Below are positions 35,367 to 43,707 of a DNA stretch of 64,000 nt, one piece after another. The notes under the pieces are model-generated. The model had not been told where the DNA came from. It made no database searches and worked only from the letters and a program-made list of their open reading frames with translations. The stretch is from Acinetobacter guillouiae CIP 63.46 (GTDB lineage Bacteria; Pseudomonadota; Gammaproteobacteria; Pseudomonadales; Moraxellaceae): contig NZ_KB849283.1 of the NCBI RefSeq assembly GCF_000368145.1, forward strand, positions 1,700,324-1,764,323, in the 5' to 3' direction. A program made the position numbers and the translations under genes. Each line of letters opens with the position of its first letter. The first letter of the stretch is position 1.

Positions 35367-36350
35367 ATGAAAGCACAAATCTTGAAAAGCTATGATATTA
35401 AGGAATTTAGTCTGGTTGAAATTCCAATTCCTGAGATTGATTCGCATGAAGTTTTGGTCAAAATTCATAGTAGTGGTGTTAACCCTATCGATTATAAAAT
35501 CCGTGAAGGGGCAGCACCTTATGCAGATCCTATTCTCCCCGCCATACTCGGAACAGATCTTGCTGGTGAGGTTATAAAGGTAGGTGAAAATGTTAAAAAC
35601 TTTATCGTTGGAGATGAAGTATATGGTTTGGCTGGTGGTGTCCGAGGATTACAAGGCACCTTAGCTGAATATATTGCTGTAGATGCAGATTTACTTGCAA
35701 TTAAACCTAAAAATTTATCTATGCGTGAAGCTGCTGCTTTACCTTTGGTTTTTTTAACAGCGTGGGAAGGTCTAGTGGATAGAGCTCAAGTTAAAAAGGG
35801 GGATTCCGTCTTAGTTCAAGGTGGTGCTGGAGGTGTTGGTCATATGGTTGTGCAGCTTGCAAAAGCTAAAGGTGCGGAGGTATATGCAACAGGTAAAGCA
35901 CACAGTCGTAAAGTGATTGAAGATCTCGGAGCAATAGCTATTGATTATGAGACACATAGTGTTGATGATTATGTTCAAAAACATACTGCGGGTCAGGGGT
36001 TTGATATTATTTATGACACTGTTGGTGGTAATACTCTTGCTACGTCCTTATCAGCAATTAAATCATATGGGCACATTTCGAGTTGCTACGCCTTTAGTGA
36101 AATAAACTTAGCCCCTTCATCTTTACGAGCTGCAACGCTTTCAGGTGTTTTCGTCCTCTTACCGCTACTCACTGTTCAAGGTCGAGCACACCATGGTGCT
36201 ATTTTGCGACAACTGACTGAATATGTTGAGTCAGGGAAAATTCGCCCTATTGTTGATCATCATACTTTTAGTTTGGAAAATGCTCTTGAAGCGCATGATT
36301 TTTTAGAAAGTGGGGCAGCGTCAATCAAAGTAGTCATTGATATTATTTAA
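35367..36350 (+). CDS. NADPH-dependent quinone reductase-like oxidoreductase
   Basis: A 327-residue zinc-independent MDR enzyme of the quinone oxidoreductase group. The GroES-like domain shows VLVKIHSSGVNPIDYKIREG and LGTDLAGEVIKVGENV. The nucleotide site is VLVQGGAGGVGHMVVQLAKA. It ends ESGAASIKVVIDII. It likely reduces quinones or enals with NADPH. An AGGTAT ribosome site lies 6 bp upstream. The divergent LysR gene probably controls it, and a terminator follows 30 bp after the stop. Confidence 0.92.
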   Translation: MKAQILKSYDIKEFSLVEIPIPEIDSHEVLVKIHSSGVNPIDYKIREGAAPYADPILPAILGTDLAGEVIKVGENVKNFIVGDEVYGLAGGVRGLQGTLAEYIAVDADLLAIKPKNLSMREAAALPLVFLTAWEGLVDRAQVKKGDSVLVQGGAGGVGHMVVQLAKAKGAEVYATGKAHSRKVIEDLGAIAIDYETHSVDDYVQKHTAGQGFDIIYDTVGGNTLATSLSAIKSYGHISSCYAFSEINLAPSSLRAATLSGVFVLLPLLTVQGRAHHGAILRQLTEYVESGKIRPIVDHHTFSLENALEAHDFLESGAASIKVVIDII

Positions 36351-36378
36351 CTAGCTCGGTTTAGGACTGAACATAGTC

Positions 36379-36444
36379 AAAAAAAGACCCTTGAAAATTT
36401 AAGGGTCTTTTTAAATATTTGGCGGAAGCAGCGACTGTCAAATT
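36379..36444. repeat. Left copy of ~65-bp att-like direct repeat (terminator plus tRNA-Ser 3'-end-like segment)
   Basis: A rho-independent hairpin GACCCTT/AAGGGTC is followed by TTTAAATATTTGGCGGAAGC and then AGCGACTGTCAAATT. A near-identical copy is at 45984-46050. The TGGCGGAAGC part is the reverse complement of a GCTTCCGCCA end, as in tRNA-Ser acceptor stem plus CCA. Islands using a tRNA 3' end as attachment site leave such scars. Confidence 0.6.
36381..36412 (+). terminator. Terminator after the oxidoreductase gene
   Basis: GACCCTT - 8-nt loop - AAGGGTC followed by TTTTT, about 35 bp past the stop at 36350. A run of A residues before the stem lets it act on the other strand too. Confidence 0.8.
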
Positions 36445-36590
36445 AAAACAATAATACAGTGATATAAAATATTTTTAATTTAATTTTCTATTAGCGGCTG
36501 TGGCATTTCATAAATAGCTTCCGTTGTAGGCTAAAATTGAGCATAAGACGTATACGTCGAAATGCATGAATAAGAATAGCGAGACTGTAT

Positions 36591-36624
36591 ACTCAACCTC
36601 CCTTTTCAAAAAGGGAGGTTGAGT
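36591..36624. terminator. Long perfect hairpin, possible bidirectional terminator
   Basis: ACTCAACCTCCCTTTT and AAAAGGGAGGTTGAGT form a 16-bp stem with a 2-nt centre. It lies 57 bp past the 3' end of the FecA-like receptor gene and would end its transcript on the minus strand; the T-run is weak. Confidence 0.55.
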
Positions 36625-36681
36625 TGTCTAGTTGAGTATAGGTTTCAGATGAGCAGTTTCCTCCCCACCTTCATTTACGAC

Positions 36682-39153
36682 TTAATACTTATATTTCACA
36701 CTAAGCATAAAATTACGTGGCTCACCATAGACCCCAGAGTTATAGAAGCCGATGTTGGTAAAGTAGTGTTGATCAAAAATATTATTTAAATTAATCGCAG
36801 TACTTAACTGTTCATTAAACTGGTAGTTGGCCATTAGATCGACCAATACAAAGGCTTTCTGATCAATCACTTCACTACGCTTTTTGACATTGTTATACAC
36901 CGTTTGCCATCCGTGGTTCTGCCAACGAACATTCCCACCCACACTTAAACCATCGAGTTGCTGATCAAATTTATACTGGGTTGAGACATTAAATTGATGT
37001 TCTGGTTCCCATGTTGAAATCTTCTCACCATCATTGTCCTTAATTTGCTTGTAGGTATAACCACTTTGCACTTGGACATTGGGGAAGACCTCACCAGAAG
37101 CTTCAATCTCTACCCCCTTAGTTTTGGCTTTCGCACCAATCCATGCAAAATCAACAGCGGGATTACTTGGCGCACCATTATAAACAATGTCCTCAATGGC
37201 ACGATTGGATTCATGGATTTCAAAATAAGCGATACTGGCATTTAACTTAGCATCATCAGATTGAAACTTAAAACCGCCTTCGTAGTTTTTACCTTCGTCT
37301 GGATCTAGGATTTTATTGGCTGAAGATTTATACCAGATATCATAAGGCATAAAGATATCGCTGAGACTGGCATAAGCACTTACTCGATCAGTGATGTCAT
37401 AGACGACCCCAACATAGGGAATGAAGCGATTCTTTTCCTCGACTACACCTTGTAAACCTTTCATTTTATAGTTGATCATACGGGTACCTAAAAGCACCTT
37501 TAAATCATCTGCCAGATTTAAACGAGTACTGGCGTAGGCACCATATTGAGTAGTACGGTCATGGGTATAGGCATTTGGCTCACCCCAATTTGGCTGTGCA
37601 ATATTGCCATCCCATTGGCTAAAATCGGGAATATGTGAATCATAACCCTGCATGCCACCATACCAATCTTTCCCCTTCCAACGTGAATAAGCCCCACTTG
37701 CGCCTAAGACCAAATCATGTTGCCGACCAAGCAGCGCAAACTTACCTGTGCTATACAACTCCAATGAATCACTGACGGTACGACCGATATATTGAGAAGG
37801 CCAAAGATTAGCAGAACCATCTAATTTAGGATAATAGCCTTGGATAGTGCCTAGTGTTGCATCATAGCCATTAATTTTATGGTCATATTGCAGAGTCAGT
37901 GCCCAATCATCATTAAATTTATGATGTACATTGGCAAAAATGGTACGGGTATATTGTTTCCATTCACTCCAATTGGCACCATTATTAAAGGAGCGATCTG
38001 GATCTGGATTACGTTCCCCAGCACCATTAAATAAAGGGAAAGAGCCTGACCATGTCGATGCTTTAGGGTCATTGTTCTGGTAATCTGCACCCAGTGTAAC
38101 TAAAGTTTTATCGCCTAAATCTGCTTCGACAATGCCATAAAATACAGCACTTTTACGTTCATAACGATCCATAAAAGATTCTTTGTCTTGACCCGCAGCC
38201 ACAAAACGTCCACGAATACTTTGCTCATCATTCAGTGAACCACTGACATCTGCCATAGCACGGTAATTATTCCAAGAACCAGCGCTTAAACTCAGCGATG
38301 CTTGAGTCTCTGCGGTTGGTTTTTTTCGTACTAAATTGATGGTTGCTCCCAAAGAACCTACCCCTGTAAGTAAGCCCGTTGCCCCTTTAAGGACTTCGAT
38401 ACGGTCATAAATAGCAGAGTCACTGAGCGTATTACCCGCGGCATAACCGACATTTCGAGTCGTTGAAGGAATGCCATCATATTGGAAATTATTAATGGCA
38501 AAACCGCGTGAGTAATAACTGGTCCGTTCACTGTCGTAAGCTGATACGGTAATCCCGGGTGTATGCGACATGACTTGATCAATATTATTTAACTGAAAAT
38601 CATCCATCAACTGTCGCGTAATCACACTAATGGTTTGTGGTGTTTCTTTCGGTGTAAGCACTAAACGCGTGGCAGTGGCAATTTTACCTGGCGTATAAGA
38701 ACCACTATTTTCAGTAATTTCCCCCAACTGATTGGCAGTCACGACAATGGTCTCAAGTTTCGCTGCTGGATTGTCCGCGTGAGAATTTGTTGCCACGGCT
38801 GAATCCGTTGCCGTGTTTGCAACTGTTGTGGTTTTCGACATCTGACGTCGTTCAATTCGCCACACCCGTGGACTTTGTTGAACAAGCTGTAGATCTGTGT
38901 CTTTTAATAACTGTTGAAAACCCTGAGCAATATCAAAACTGCCGCTTAAACCGTTGGTTTTATACCCCTGCGTCAGTTTCGGATCAAAAGACAATGCAAT
39001 ATTAGACTGTAGAGCAAAATTAGAAAGTGCTTGTCCCAAATCCCCTGAAGCCACTTGATAATGCTTTTGAGTTGCTGTTGTTTCAGCATGGCTAAATGCA
39101 CTAACACCCAACATACTGCTCAGTACCAATAAATGCATGACCGAATAACGCAT
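36682..39153 (-). CDS. TonB-dependent siderophore receptor with STN signalling domain (FecA-like)
   Basis: An 823-residue transducing receptor. After a signal peptide ending at FSHAETT comes the STN domain (ASGDLGQALSNFALQSNIAL), which contacts FecR. A TonB-box region (LETIVVTANQ), plug (PKETPQTISVITRQLMDDFQ, YDRIEVLKGATGLLTGVGSL) and barrel follow, ending NFMLSVKYKY. The start chosen is the ATG at 39153 (GAG upstream), giving a normal signal peptide; an ATG at 39228 would add a basic 25-residue extension. The fecR/fecI-type pair directly upstream should control it when its ferric siderophore binds. Confidence 0.93.
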   Translation of the reverse strand: MRYSVMHLLVLSSMLGVSAFSHAETTATQKHYQVASGDLGQALSNFALQSNIALSFDPKLTQGYKTNGLSGSFDIAQGFQQLLKDTDLQLVQQSPRVWRIERRQMSKTTTVANTATDSAVATNSHADNPAAKLETIVVTANQLGEITENSGSYTPGKIATATRLVLTPKETPQTISVITRQLMDDFQLNNIDQVMSHTPGITVSAYDSERTSYYSRGFAINNFQYDGIPSTTRNVGYAAGNTLSDSAIYDRIEVLKGATGLLTGVGSLGATINLVRKKPTAETQASLSLSAGSWNNYRAMADVSGSLNDEQSIRGRFVAAGQDKESFMDRYERKSAVFYGIVEADLGDKTLVTLGADYQNNDPKASTWSGSFPLFNGAGERNPDPDRSFNNGANWSEWKQYTRTIFANVHHKFNDDWALTLQYDHKINGYDATLGTIQGYYPKLDGSANLWPSQYIGRTVSDSLELYSTGKFALLGRQHDLVLGASGAYSRWKGKDWYGGMQGYDSHIPDFSQWDGNIAQPNWGEPNAYTHDRTTQYGAYASTRLNLADDLKVLLGTRMINYKMKGLQGVVEEKNRFIPYVGVVYDITDRVSAYASLSDIFMPYDIWYKSSANKILDPDEGKNYEGGFKFQSDDAKLNASIAYFEIHESNRAIEDIVYNGAPSNPAVDFAWIGAKAKTKGVEIEASGEVFPNVQVQSGYTYKQIKDNDGEKISTWEPEHQFNVSTQYKFDQQLDGLSVGGNVRWQNHGWQTVYNNVKKRSEVIDQKAFVLVDLMANYQFNEQLSTAINLNNIFDQHYFTNIGFYNSGVYGEPRNFMLSVKYKY

Positions 39154-39302
39154 TTTTTTCTCGCGGCTTATTTTATATGGCTTCGGTTTTTTCAATTTTT
39201 TTGCGTGTTGCAATGCTAGAGACACCATAACCCCCTATTGAATACCAATGAGTTCTCTTATTAGCCTTGCCAGTTGAGTTTAAAAAAAGTGTCAACCTTA
39301 AA

Positions 39303-40310
39303 TTATTTTTTTTCACCAATACTGACCCAATAGCCTTGTGCATAGCGATTGATGTCTAACTTATAGGTGACAGCCAACATGCTATATAGCGTTGGTAAAT
39401 CATTGATTGGATAAGTCCCTGATATTTTAATCTGAGCAATATCATCATCTAAAGCAATATAACCCTTTTGATATTTTCCTATACGCTGTACGAATTCAGA
39501 CAATGGCAGATCATTCACGATCATCCAGCCCTGCGTCCAACTGTTGCGTGTAAGATCAGCACTTATAACCTCCGCCACCTGCTCGCGATTCAAATGACTT
39601 AGCTGACCCGCCGCAACAATGACTGTCTGAGTTGGATGACGTTGTGGTTGTAATTTCACCGCACCTTGCTCGACGAACACCCAAGACTGCTTTGGATCAA
39701 GCTCTACTGAAAATTCAGTGCCCAAAGCCTGCATTTGCCCATGTTGAGTTTGCACAAAGAATGGGCGTTGTTGTTGATCTTTCGCAGTTTTAATCCATAT
39801 CTGACCTTTTCTTAGCACGACATTACGTTGCTTAGCGCTATAGTCCAGATCAATTGCCGATGCACTGTCTAGATACAGCTCACCGCCATCGGGGAGTTTA
39901 ATTTTTTCAATTTCACCTACTTTTGTTCGATAGTCTGCCGTCCATTGCTGCTGCTGATTTAAGCTATAGCCTAAATACAGTAACGATAGACACGCCAAAA
40001 CCCACATGTAATGACGGTGTTTTTTCCATGAAAATGATGTACTTTGTTTTAAAATAGGTCGTGCCACTTCCGTTGGCAGTTGATCAAAAGTATGATGCAG
40101 TTGCTGCATTTTTTGCCAAACTTTGGCATGCACTGAACTTTGCTGCTGCCAGATCTGCAATTGCTGTAATTCTTGCGGACTCAACTCGCCTTGGCTTAAA
40201 CGCATACACCAATCAGCCGCTTCATTTAAAATTTGTTGCGTCTGTTGTTGATCTTGTTTTGAGTCTGATTTTTGATTGTGTTGTTGTTCAGATTCATTCT
40301 GCTTTGACAT
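39303..40310 (-). CDS. FecR-family anti-sigma/sigma regulator
   Basis: A 335-residue inner-membrane regulator. The N-terminal cytoplasmic DUF4880-like part has AADWCMRLSQGELSPQELQQ and LQIWQQQSSVHAKVWQKM. One membrane helix follows (WVLACLSLLYLGYSL), then the periplasmic FecR domain (RTKVGEIEKIKLPDGGELYL) and a C-terminal secretin/STN-like domain (AQIKISGTYPINDLPTLYSM). It passes the siderophore signal from the STN receptor to the sigma factor. The start is the ATG at 40310, 4 bp after the sigma gene; longer in-frame starts lie inside that gene. Confidence 0.92.
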   Translation of the reverse strand: MSKQNESEQQHNQKSDSKQDQQQTQQILNEAADWCMRLSQGELSPQELQQLQIWQQQSSVHAKVWQKMQQLHHTFDQLPTEVARPILKQSTSFSWKKHRHYMWVLACLSLLYLGYSLNQQQQWTADYRTKVGEIEKIKLPDGGELYLDSASAIDLDYSAKQRNVVLRKGQIWIKTAKDQQQRPFFVQTQHGQMQALGTEFSVELDPKQSWVFVEQGAVKLQPQRHPTQTVIVAAGQLSHLNREQVAEVISADLTRNSWTQGWMIVNDLPLSEFVQRIGKYQKGYIALDDDIAQIKISGTYPINDLPTLYSMLAVTYKLDINRYAQGYWVSIGEKK

Positions 40311-40314
40311 TCGC

Positions 40315-40821
40315 TTAGTCGTCCAGCATGGCAGACAGACAATGTACATACGCTTTTTTCATATAGCGTTTGACTGAACTTAGGGAAATATCCAATTTGA
40401 CTGCAATCTCATCGTATTTCAGCCCTTCAAGCTGTGCATAGAGAAAAGTATCGCGTACCACCGCAGGCAGTTGCTCTAGCAATTGTGTCACTTCAAGCAA
40501 ACTTTCGATAATCAAACAGTGCTGTTCTGGAGAGATTTCTTCGAGTTCAGGTTGTAGCGCCAGCACGTCTAAATATGCTCGCTCAATATGCTTCCGTTGA
40601 ATCCAATTGATCATCAAGCCTTTGGCTACAGTGGTCAAATAAGCACGTGGTTGCAATAATTCAATTTGCTGTCGTCGTGCCATCACTCTTAAGAAAGTAT
40701 CTTGTGCCAAATCTGCTGCATCAGTGCTATTGCCTAACTTTTTATATAGCCATGCATATACCCAAGAATGATGTTCTTGATAAAGTTGAGCAATATCATG
40801 GTTGGGAAGCGACGCAGACAT
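40315..40821 (-). CDS. ECF sigma factor of the FecI/iron-starvation type
   Basis: A 168-residue extracytoplasmic-function sigma factor. Region 2 is HHSWVYAWLYKKLGNSTDAA with DLAQDTFLRVMARR. Region 4 is LPAVVRDTFLYAQLEGLKYD with IAVKLDISLSSVKRYMKKAY. It directs RNA polymerase to the receptor promoter when FecR signals. A near-perfect Fur box lies 20 bp upstream, so expression also needs iron shortage. Order fecI-fecR-receptor on one strand. Confidence 0.93.
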   Translation of the reverse strand: MSASLPNHDIAQLYQEHHSWVYAWLYKKLGNSTDAADLAQDTFLRVMARRQQIELLQPRAYLTTVAKGLMINWIQRKHIERAYLDVLALQPELEEISPEQHCLIIESLLEVTQLLEQLPAVVRDTFLYAQLEGLKYDEIAVKLDISLSSVKRYMKKAYVHCLSAMLDD

Positions 40822-40840
40822 GGAAAAAGTTTATTTAAGC

Positions 40841-40859
40841 GAATGATAATTATTATCAG
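40841..40859 (-). promoter_or_regulatory. Fur box upstream of the FecI-type sigma gene
   Basis: Contains the palindrome GATAATTATTATC, close to the core of the Fur consensus. It lies about 20 bp before the sigma factor ATG. Confidence 0.8.
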
Positions 40860-41311
40860 TAATTTAATCGCTAAATTCAATCATTATTTTCATCTAACCC
40901 ACGTCCTCGCCCAACTCACTTTTTTTGCACAAACCAATCTGTAGCAGCTTATTTAGCTTTGCGGTTTAAATTGGACAGCCCTGAATGTCAATATATGCAT
41001 ACACTATTATTTGCTGACGGCAAAATCCTCAATCACCACGTGAAGTAGGCGAAGAAGTGATAAAAAAATTGGTGACTATACATTAAATGAAATTAGCTAG
41101 ATTGGACATATTTTGTAAGTGAAAGCTTGCAAAATATCACTTCATCTTAAAGTACTTGTGTGACACCAATAAAAATTTTCAACGCTTAAAAAACAGACAT
41201 AATCCTAATCAAATTAAAAGACATTTCATTAATTCACAATAAATATCAATATGCTAAACAGAAATATTATGTTGACTCAGTTTTTGTATTAGATTAGTAT
41301 TTTTAATGTAA
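40860..41311. other. Divergent promoter region with possible gene debris
   Basis: About 450 bp between the sigma gene and the lipoprotein gene. A short readable piece around 41030-41085 (PQSPREVGEEVIKKLVTIH and stop) suggests a decayed gene end. Otherwise nothing is recognised. Confidence 0.35.
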
Positions 41312-41330
41312 ATAATTATCATTATCATAT
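41312..41330 (+). promoter_or_regulatory. Fur box upstream of the lipoprotein-receptor pair
   Basis: ATAATTATCATTATCATAT matches the repeated NATNAT pattern of Fur sites. It is 70 bp before the lipoprotein start, so the lipoprotein and the receptor after it should be iron-repressed. Confidence 0.8.
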
Positions 41331-41399
41331 AGCCAACAAAGCATTGTCCTTTCTAGCCACGATGATTGTCCATTTTTTTATCAAGCAAAGGATAAAGCA

Positions 41400-43619
41400 A
41401 TGTTGTTATCTAAAATGAAAATAGGTCATAAAACCCTGATTGCCAGTTCAATCTGTACCATTCTTACAGGTTGTGGTGGGGGTGGTAGTGGAGACAGCAA
41501 ACCGAGCAATACTGCCCCAACAATTGATGCGATCAGCCCAGTGACCGTACAAACCCTAGACAGTAAAAAAATTAGCGTAACGGCAAAAGATGCTGAGAAC
41601 AACGCGCTCACCTATAGCATCAAAACTGCGCCAAAATTAGGCACTGCCAGCATTGACAGTAAAACAGGTGTGATTACTTATATTGCAGGCAATGTGGTTG
41701 GCGCAGATACACTTGTGGTGAGTGTCAGTGATGGTTCACTGAGCACAGATCTGAGCATTACGATTAATACCCAAGTTGAGTCGGTGTTTGATTATCAATT
41801 CTACAAAGTCGCCAACCCTGAAACAGGTAATTCTCAAATTGTCCGTTATGACCCTAACAACGGCAAACAGGAGTATTACAGCAGTATCAGCAATGTGATT
41901 TTAGGCAATCGTGTCTTTGTGATGAGTGCGGCAAAAGATGGCGATAAAACAGTTTATAAAAAACGAGAATATGCGATTTTCCTTGACCCAAATGCATCTA
42001 AAGAAACGCGTAATTACACACCAGCTGGTGCAACAACAGCAACTGAATATACATTCTATACCGACAATATTCTAAAACGATTTGATGCAAGTAATCCAAA
42101 CAGTCAAGCCACCATTTTTAGTAGTGCAGCATTACCAGCAGCATTAAAAACCGCAGAAATGAAAGTGATTGGCGATACACAAACCATGTATCTCAATGAA
42201 ACAGATATTGATAATTCTTATGTGCAATTGCGTACTTTTGCCAAACTACCCGATATTTTTAGAGGCGAACTGTCTGACAATATTAAAAATGCCTATATCA
42301 CTGTGCGTTTATCAGATGGCAAAGTGACACAAGGTCGAACCATTAAGCCAGTTGTCAATAACAGCACAGGTAAAACTGATTCGGTATTGGTCAACTATAG
42401 TGCTGCCTATGTCAAAGGAAGCTACCCAACCGCAAGTAATGAAGCTGCGCGTTTACAAAGCTGTACCGTTGATTTAATCACCTGTACTGATATTAGTGGC
42501 GGGACAGGTCAATACTACTTCTTAGCACAAAACGATACCCATATTTATTTGGCAAAAGAAGGTGTAAAAACACTTTATGCTTATGATAAAACTGCAAAAA
42601 CCTTAACGAATGTAACAGGTGCAGAATATCCTGCGAATTATAACCCTGAACATCATCAAATTAAATTTGGTGGTGGGCATGGTGGTTCTGGTATCTTTAG
42701 TAATTTCTTTAACATGCCAAATGTAGTCGATAATTTGGCAGAAGGTAATACCGGTTATTTATTGATTAATTATAACCTTGATACACAAAATGCAGCGATC
42801 ACCCATAGAATATTTGGCAAAGCCTATGTCTTTAAAAATGCCGAAATTCTGAAATTGACAGGCACCAGTGCAAGCAAAATTTATGATAATGGCACTGGTA
42901 CTGATTTAGCCAATAATTCAAGCAATGTGGCTCTGTCATATAATCTCAACCTGACTGCGGTCAAAAATGGTTATTTATTTGTCGAAGCGGCCAAGTTATC
43001 TAAAGACAAGATGAATCTCAATTATCAACAAGGCTGGTTAAATACTGCAACCACAACCACAAAAACAGCGTTGGATAATGCTGTTATTGATCAGGATATT
43101 CCATACTTTACTTCAATGCGGGTACCTGCTGTGGCAGTAGGTGATTATGTCTATGTCAATGAGACCAATCCAACTGCCTCAGAAACCCGTGTTTATAACG
43201 TTTATAAATTACCACTCGATGCGCCAACAACCAGCAAAACCAGCGTCTCCCCAACGTTTGGCCGTATGTACTTTGAACGCACTGCATTCCGTGCCAATGG
43301 TGTTTATGAAGGTAATGTATTGTTATGGAACAAACGTGCCAATCAAGCAACAGATCCAACTGACACAGTCGGTAGTATTGTCAATGCCACCACGGGCAAA
43401 CTCATGGGTAAAATCAAGGATTTAGAGGGTGGAGGTGGAATTACCAATGTCACTGCTGACGCTTCAGGTAATGTCACGTTGGCTGGGATTGGTGGTCTAT
43501 TTGGCTTGCATATGACGGGTAGTCATGCTGGTGTTCCTATACTGACTAGTGGCTTCTCAGAAAAAGAAAAGTCATTGAAAAAAGTTAATCATATTAATGG
43601 TTCTTGGATCACTGACTAA
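41400..43619 (+). CDS. Large surface-type lipoprotein with Ig/cadherin-like N-domain, Fur-boxed
   Basis: A 739-residue lipoprotein. The signal ends in a clear lipobox (TILTGC, then GGGGSG). Residues about 36-125 form a cadherin-like repeat (NTAPTIDAISPVTVQTLDSK, NNALTYSIKTAPKLGTASID). The rest, about 600 residues, has no family I recognise; a His/Gly patch GGGHGGSGIFSNFFNMP is near residue 430. AGGATAA precedes the ATG. The TonB-receptor gene starts less than 100 bp downstream, and a Fur box lies upstream. By analogy with lipoprotein/TonB-receptor pairs it may capture an iron or heme source at the surface; this is inference. Confidence 0.75.
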   Translation: MLLSKMKIGHKTLIASSICTILTGCGGGGSGDSKPSNTAPTIDAISPVTVQTLDSKKISVTAKDAENNALTYSIKTAPKLGTASIDSKTGVITYIAGNVVGADTLVVSVSDGSLSTDLSITINTQVESVFDYQFYKVANPETGNSQIVRYDPNNGKQEYYSSISNVILGNRVFVMSAAKDGDKTVYKKREYAIFLDPNASKETRNYTPAGATTATEYTFYTDNILKRFDASNPNSQATIFSSAALPAALKTAEMKVIGDTQTMYLNETDIDNSYVQLRTFAKLPDIFRGELSDNIKNAYITVRLSDGKVTQGRTIKPVVNNSTGKTDSVLVNYSAAYVKGSYPTASNEAARLQSCTVDLITCTDISGGTGQYYFLAQNDTHIYLAKEGVKTLYAYDKTAKTLTNVTGAEYPANYNPEHHQIKFGGGHGGSGIFSNFFNMPNVVDNLAEGNTGYLLINYNLDTQNAAITHRIFGKAYVFKNAEILKLTGTSASKIYDNGTGTDLANNSSNVALSYNLNLTAVKNGYLFVEAAKLSKDKMNLNYQQGWLNTATTTTKTALDNAVIDQDIPYFTSMRVPAVAVGDYVYVNETNPTASETRVYNVYKLPLDAPTTSKTSVSPTFGRMYFERTAFRANGVYEGNVLLWNKRANQATDPTDTVGSIVNATTGKLMGKIKDLEGGGGITNVTADASGNVTLAGIGGLFGLHMTGSHAGVPILTSGFSEKEKSLKKVNHINGSWITD

Positions 43620-43707
43620 TCCATACATAGCTTATTCAATCGGGTTGCTGTTGCTATTCTTAAGATGGGGGCAGCAACCCTGCGTTTATTTTGACTGGAT
43701 TTCTGTC

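Noticed and set aside
36420-36444. A tRNA-Ser gene at the att-like repeats
   Set aside because: Only the acceptor-stem/CCA end is present at both 36420 and 46026; D-arm, anticodon and T-arm sequences are missing, so no tRNA is called.
39229-39302. ECF-type promoter before the FecA-like receptor
   Set aside because: A TTGACA element is present but no well-spaced -10 or clear FecI-type motif could be assigned by eye.
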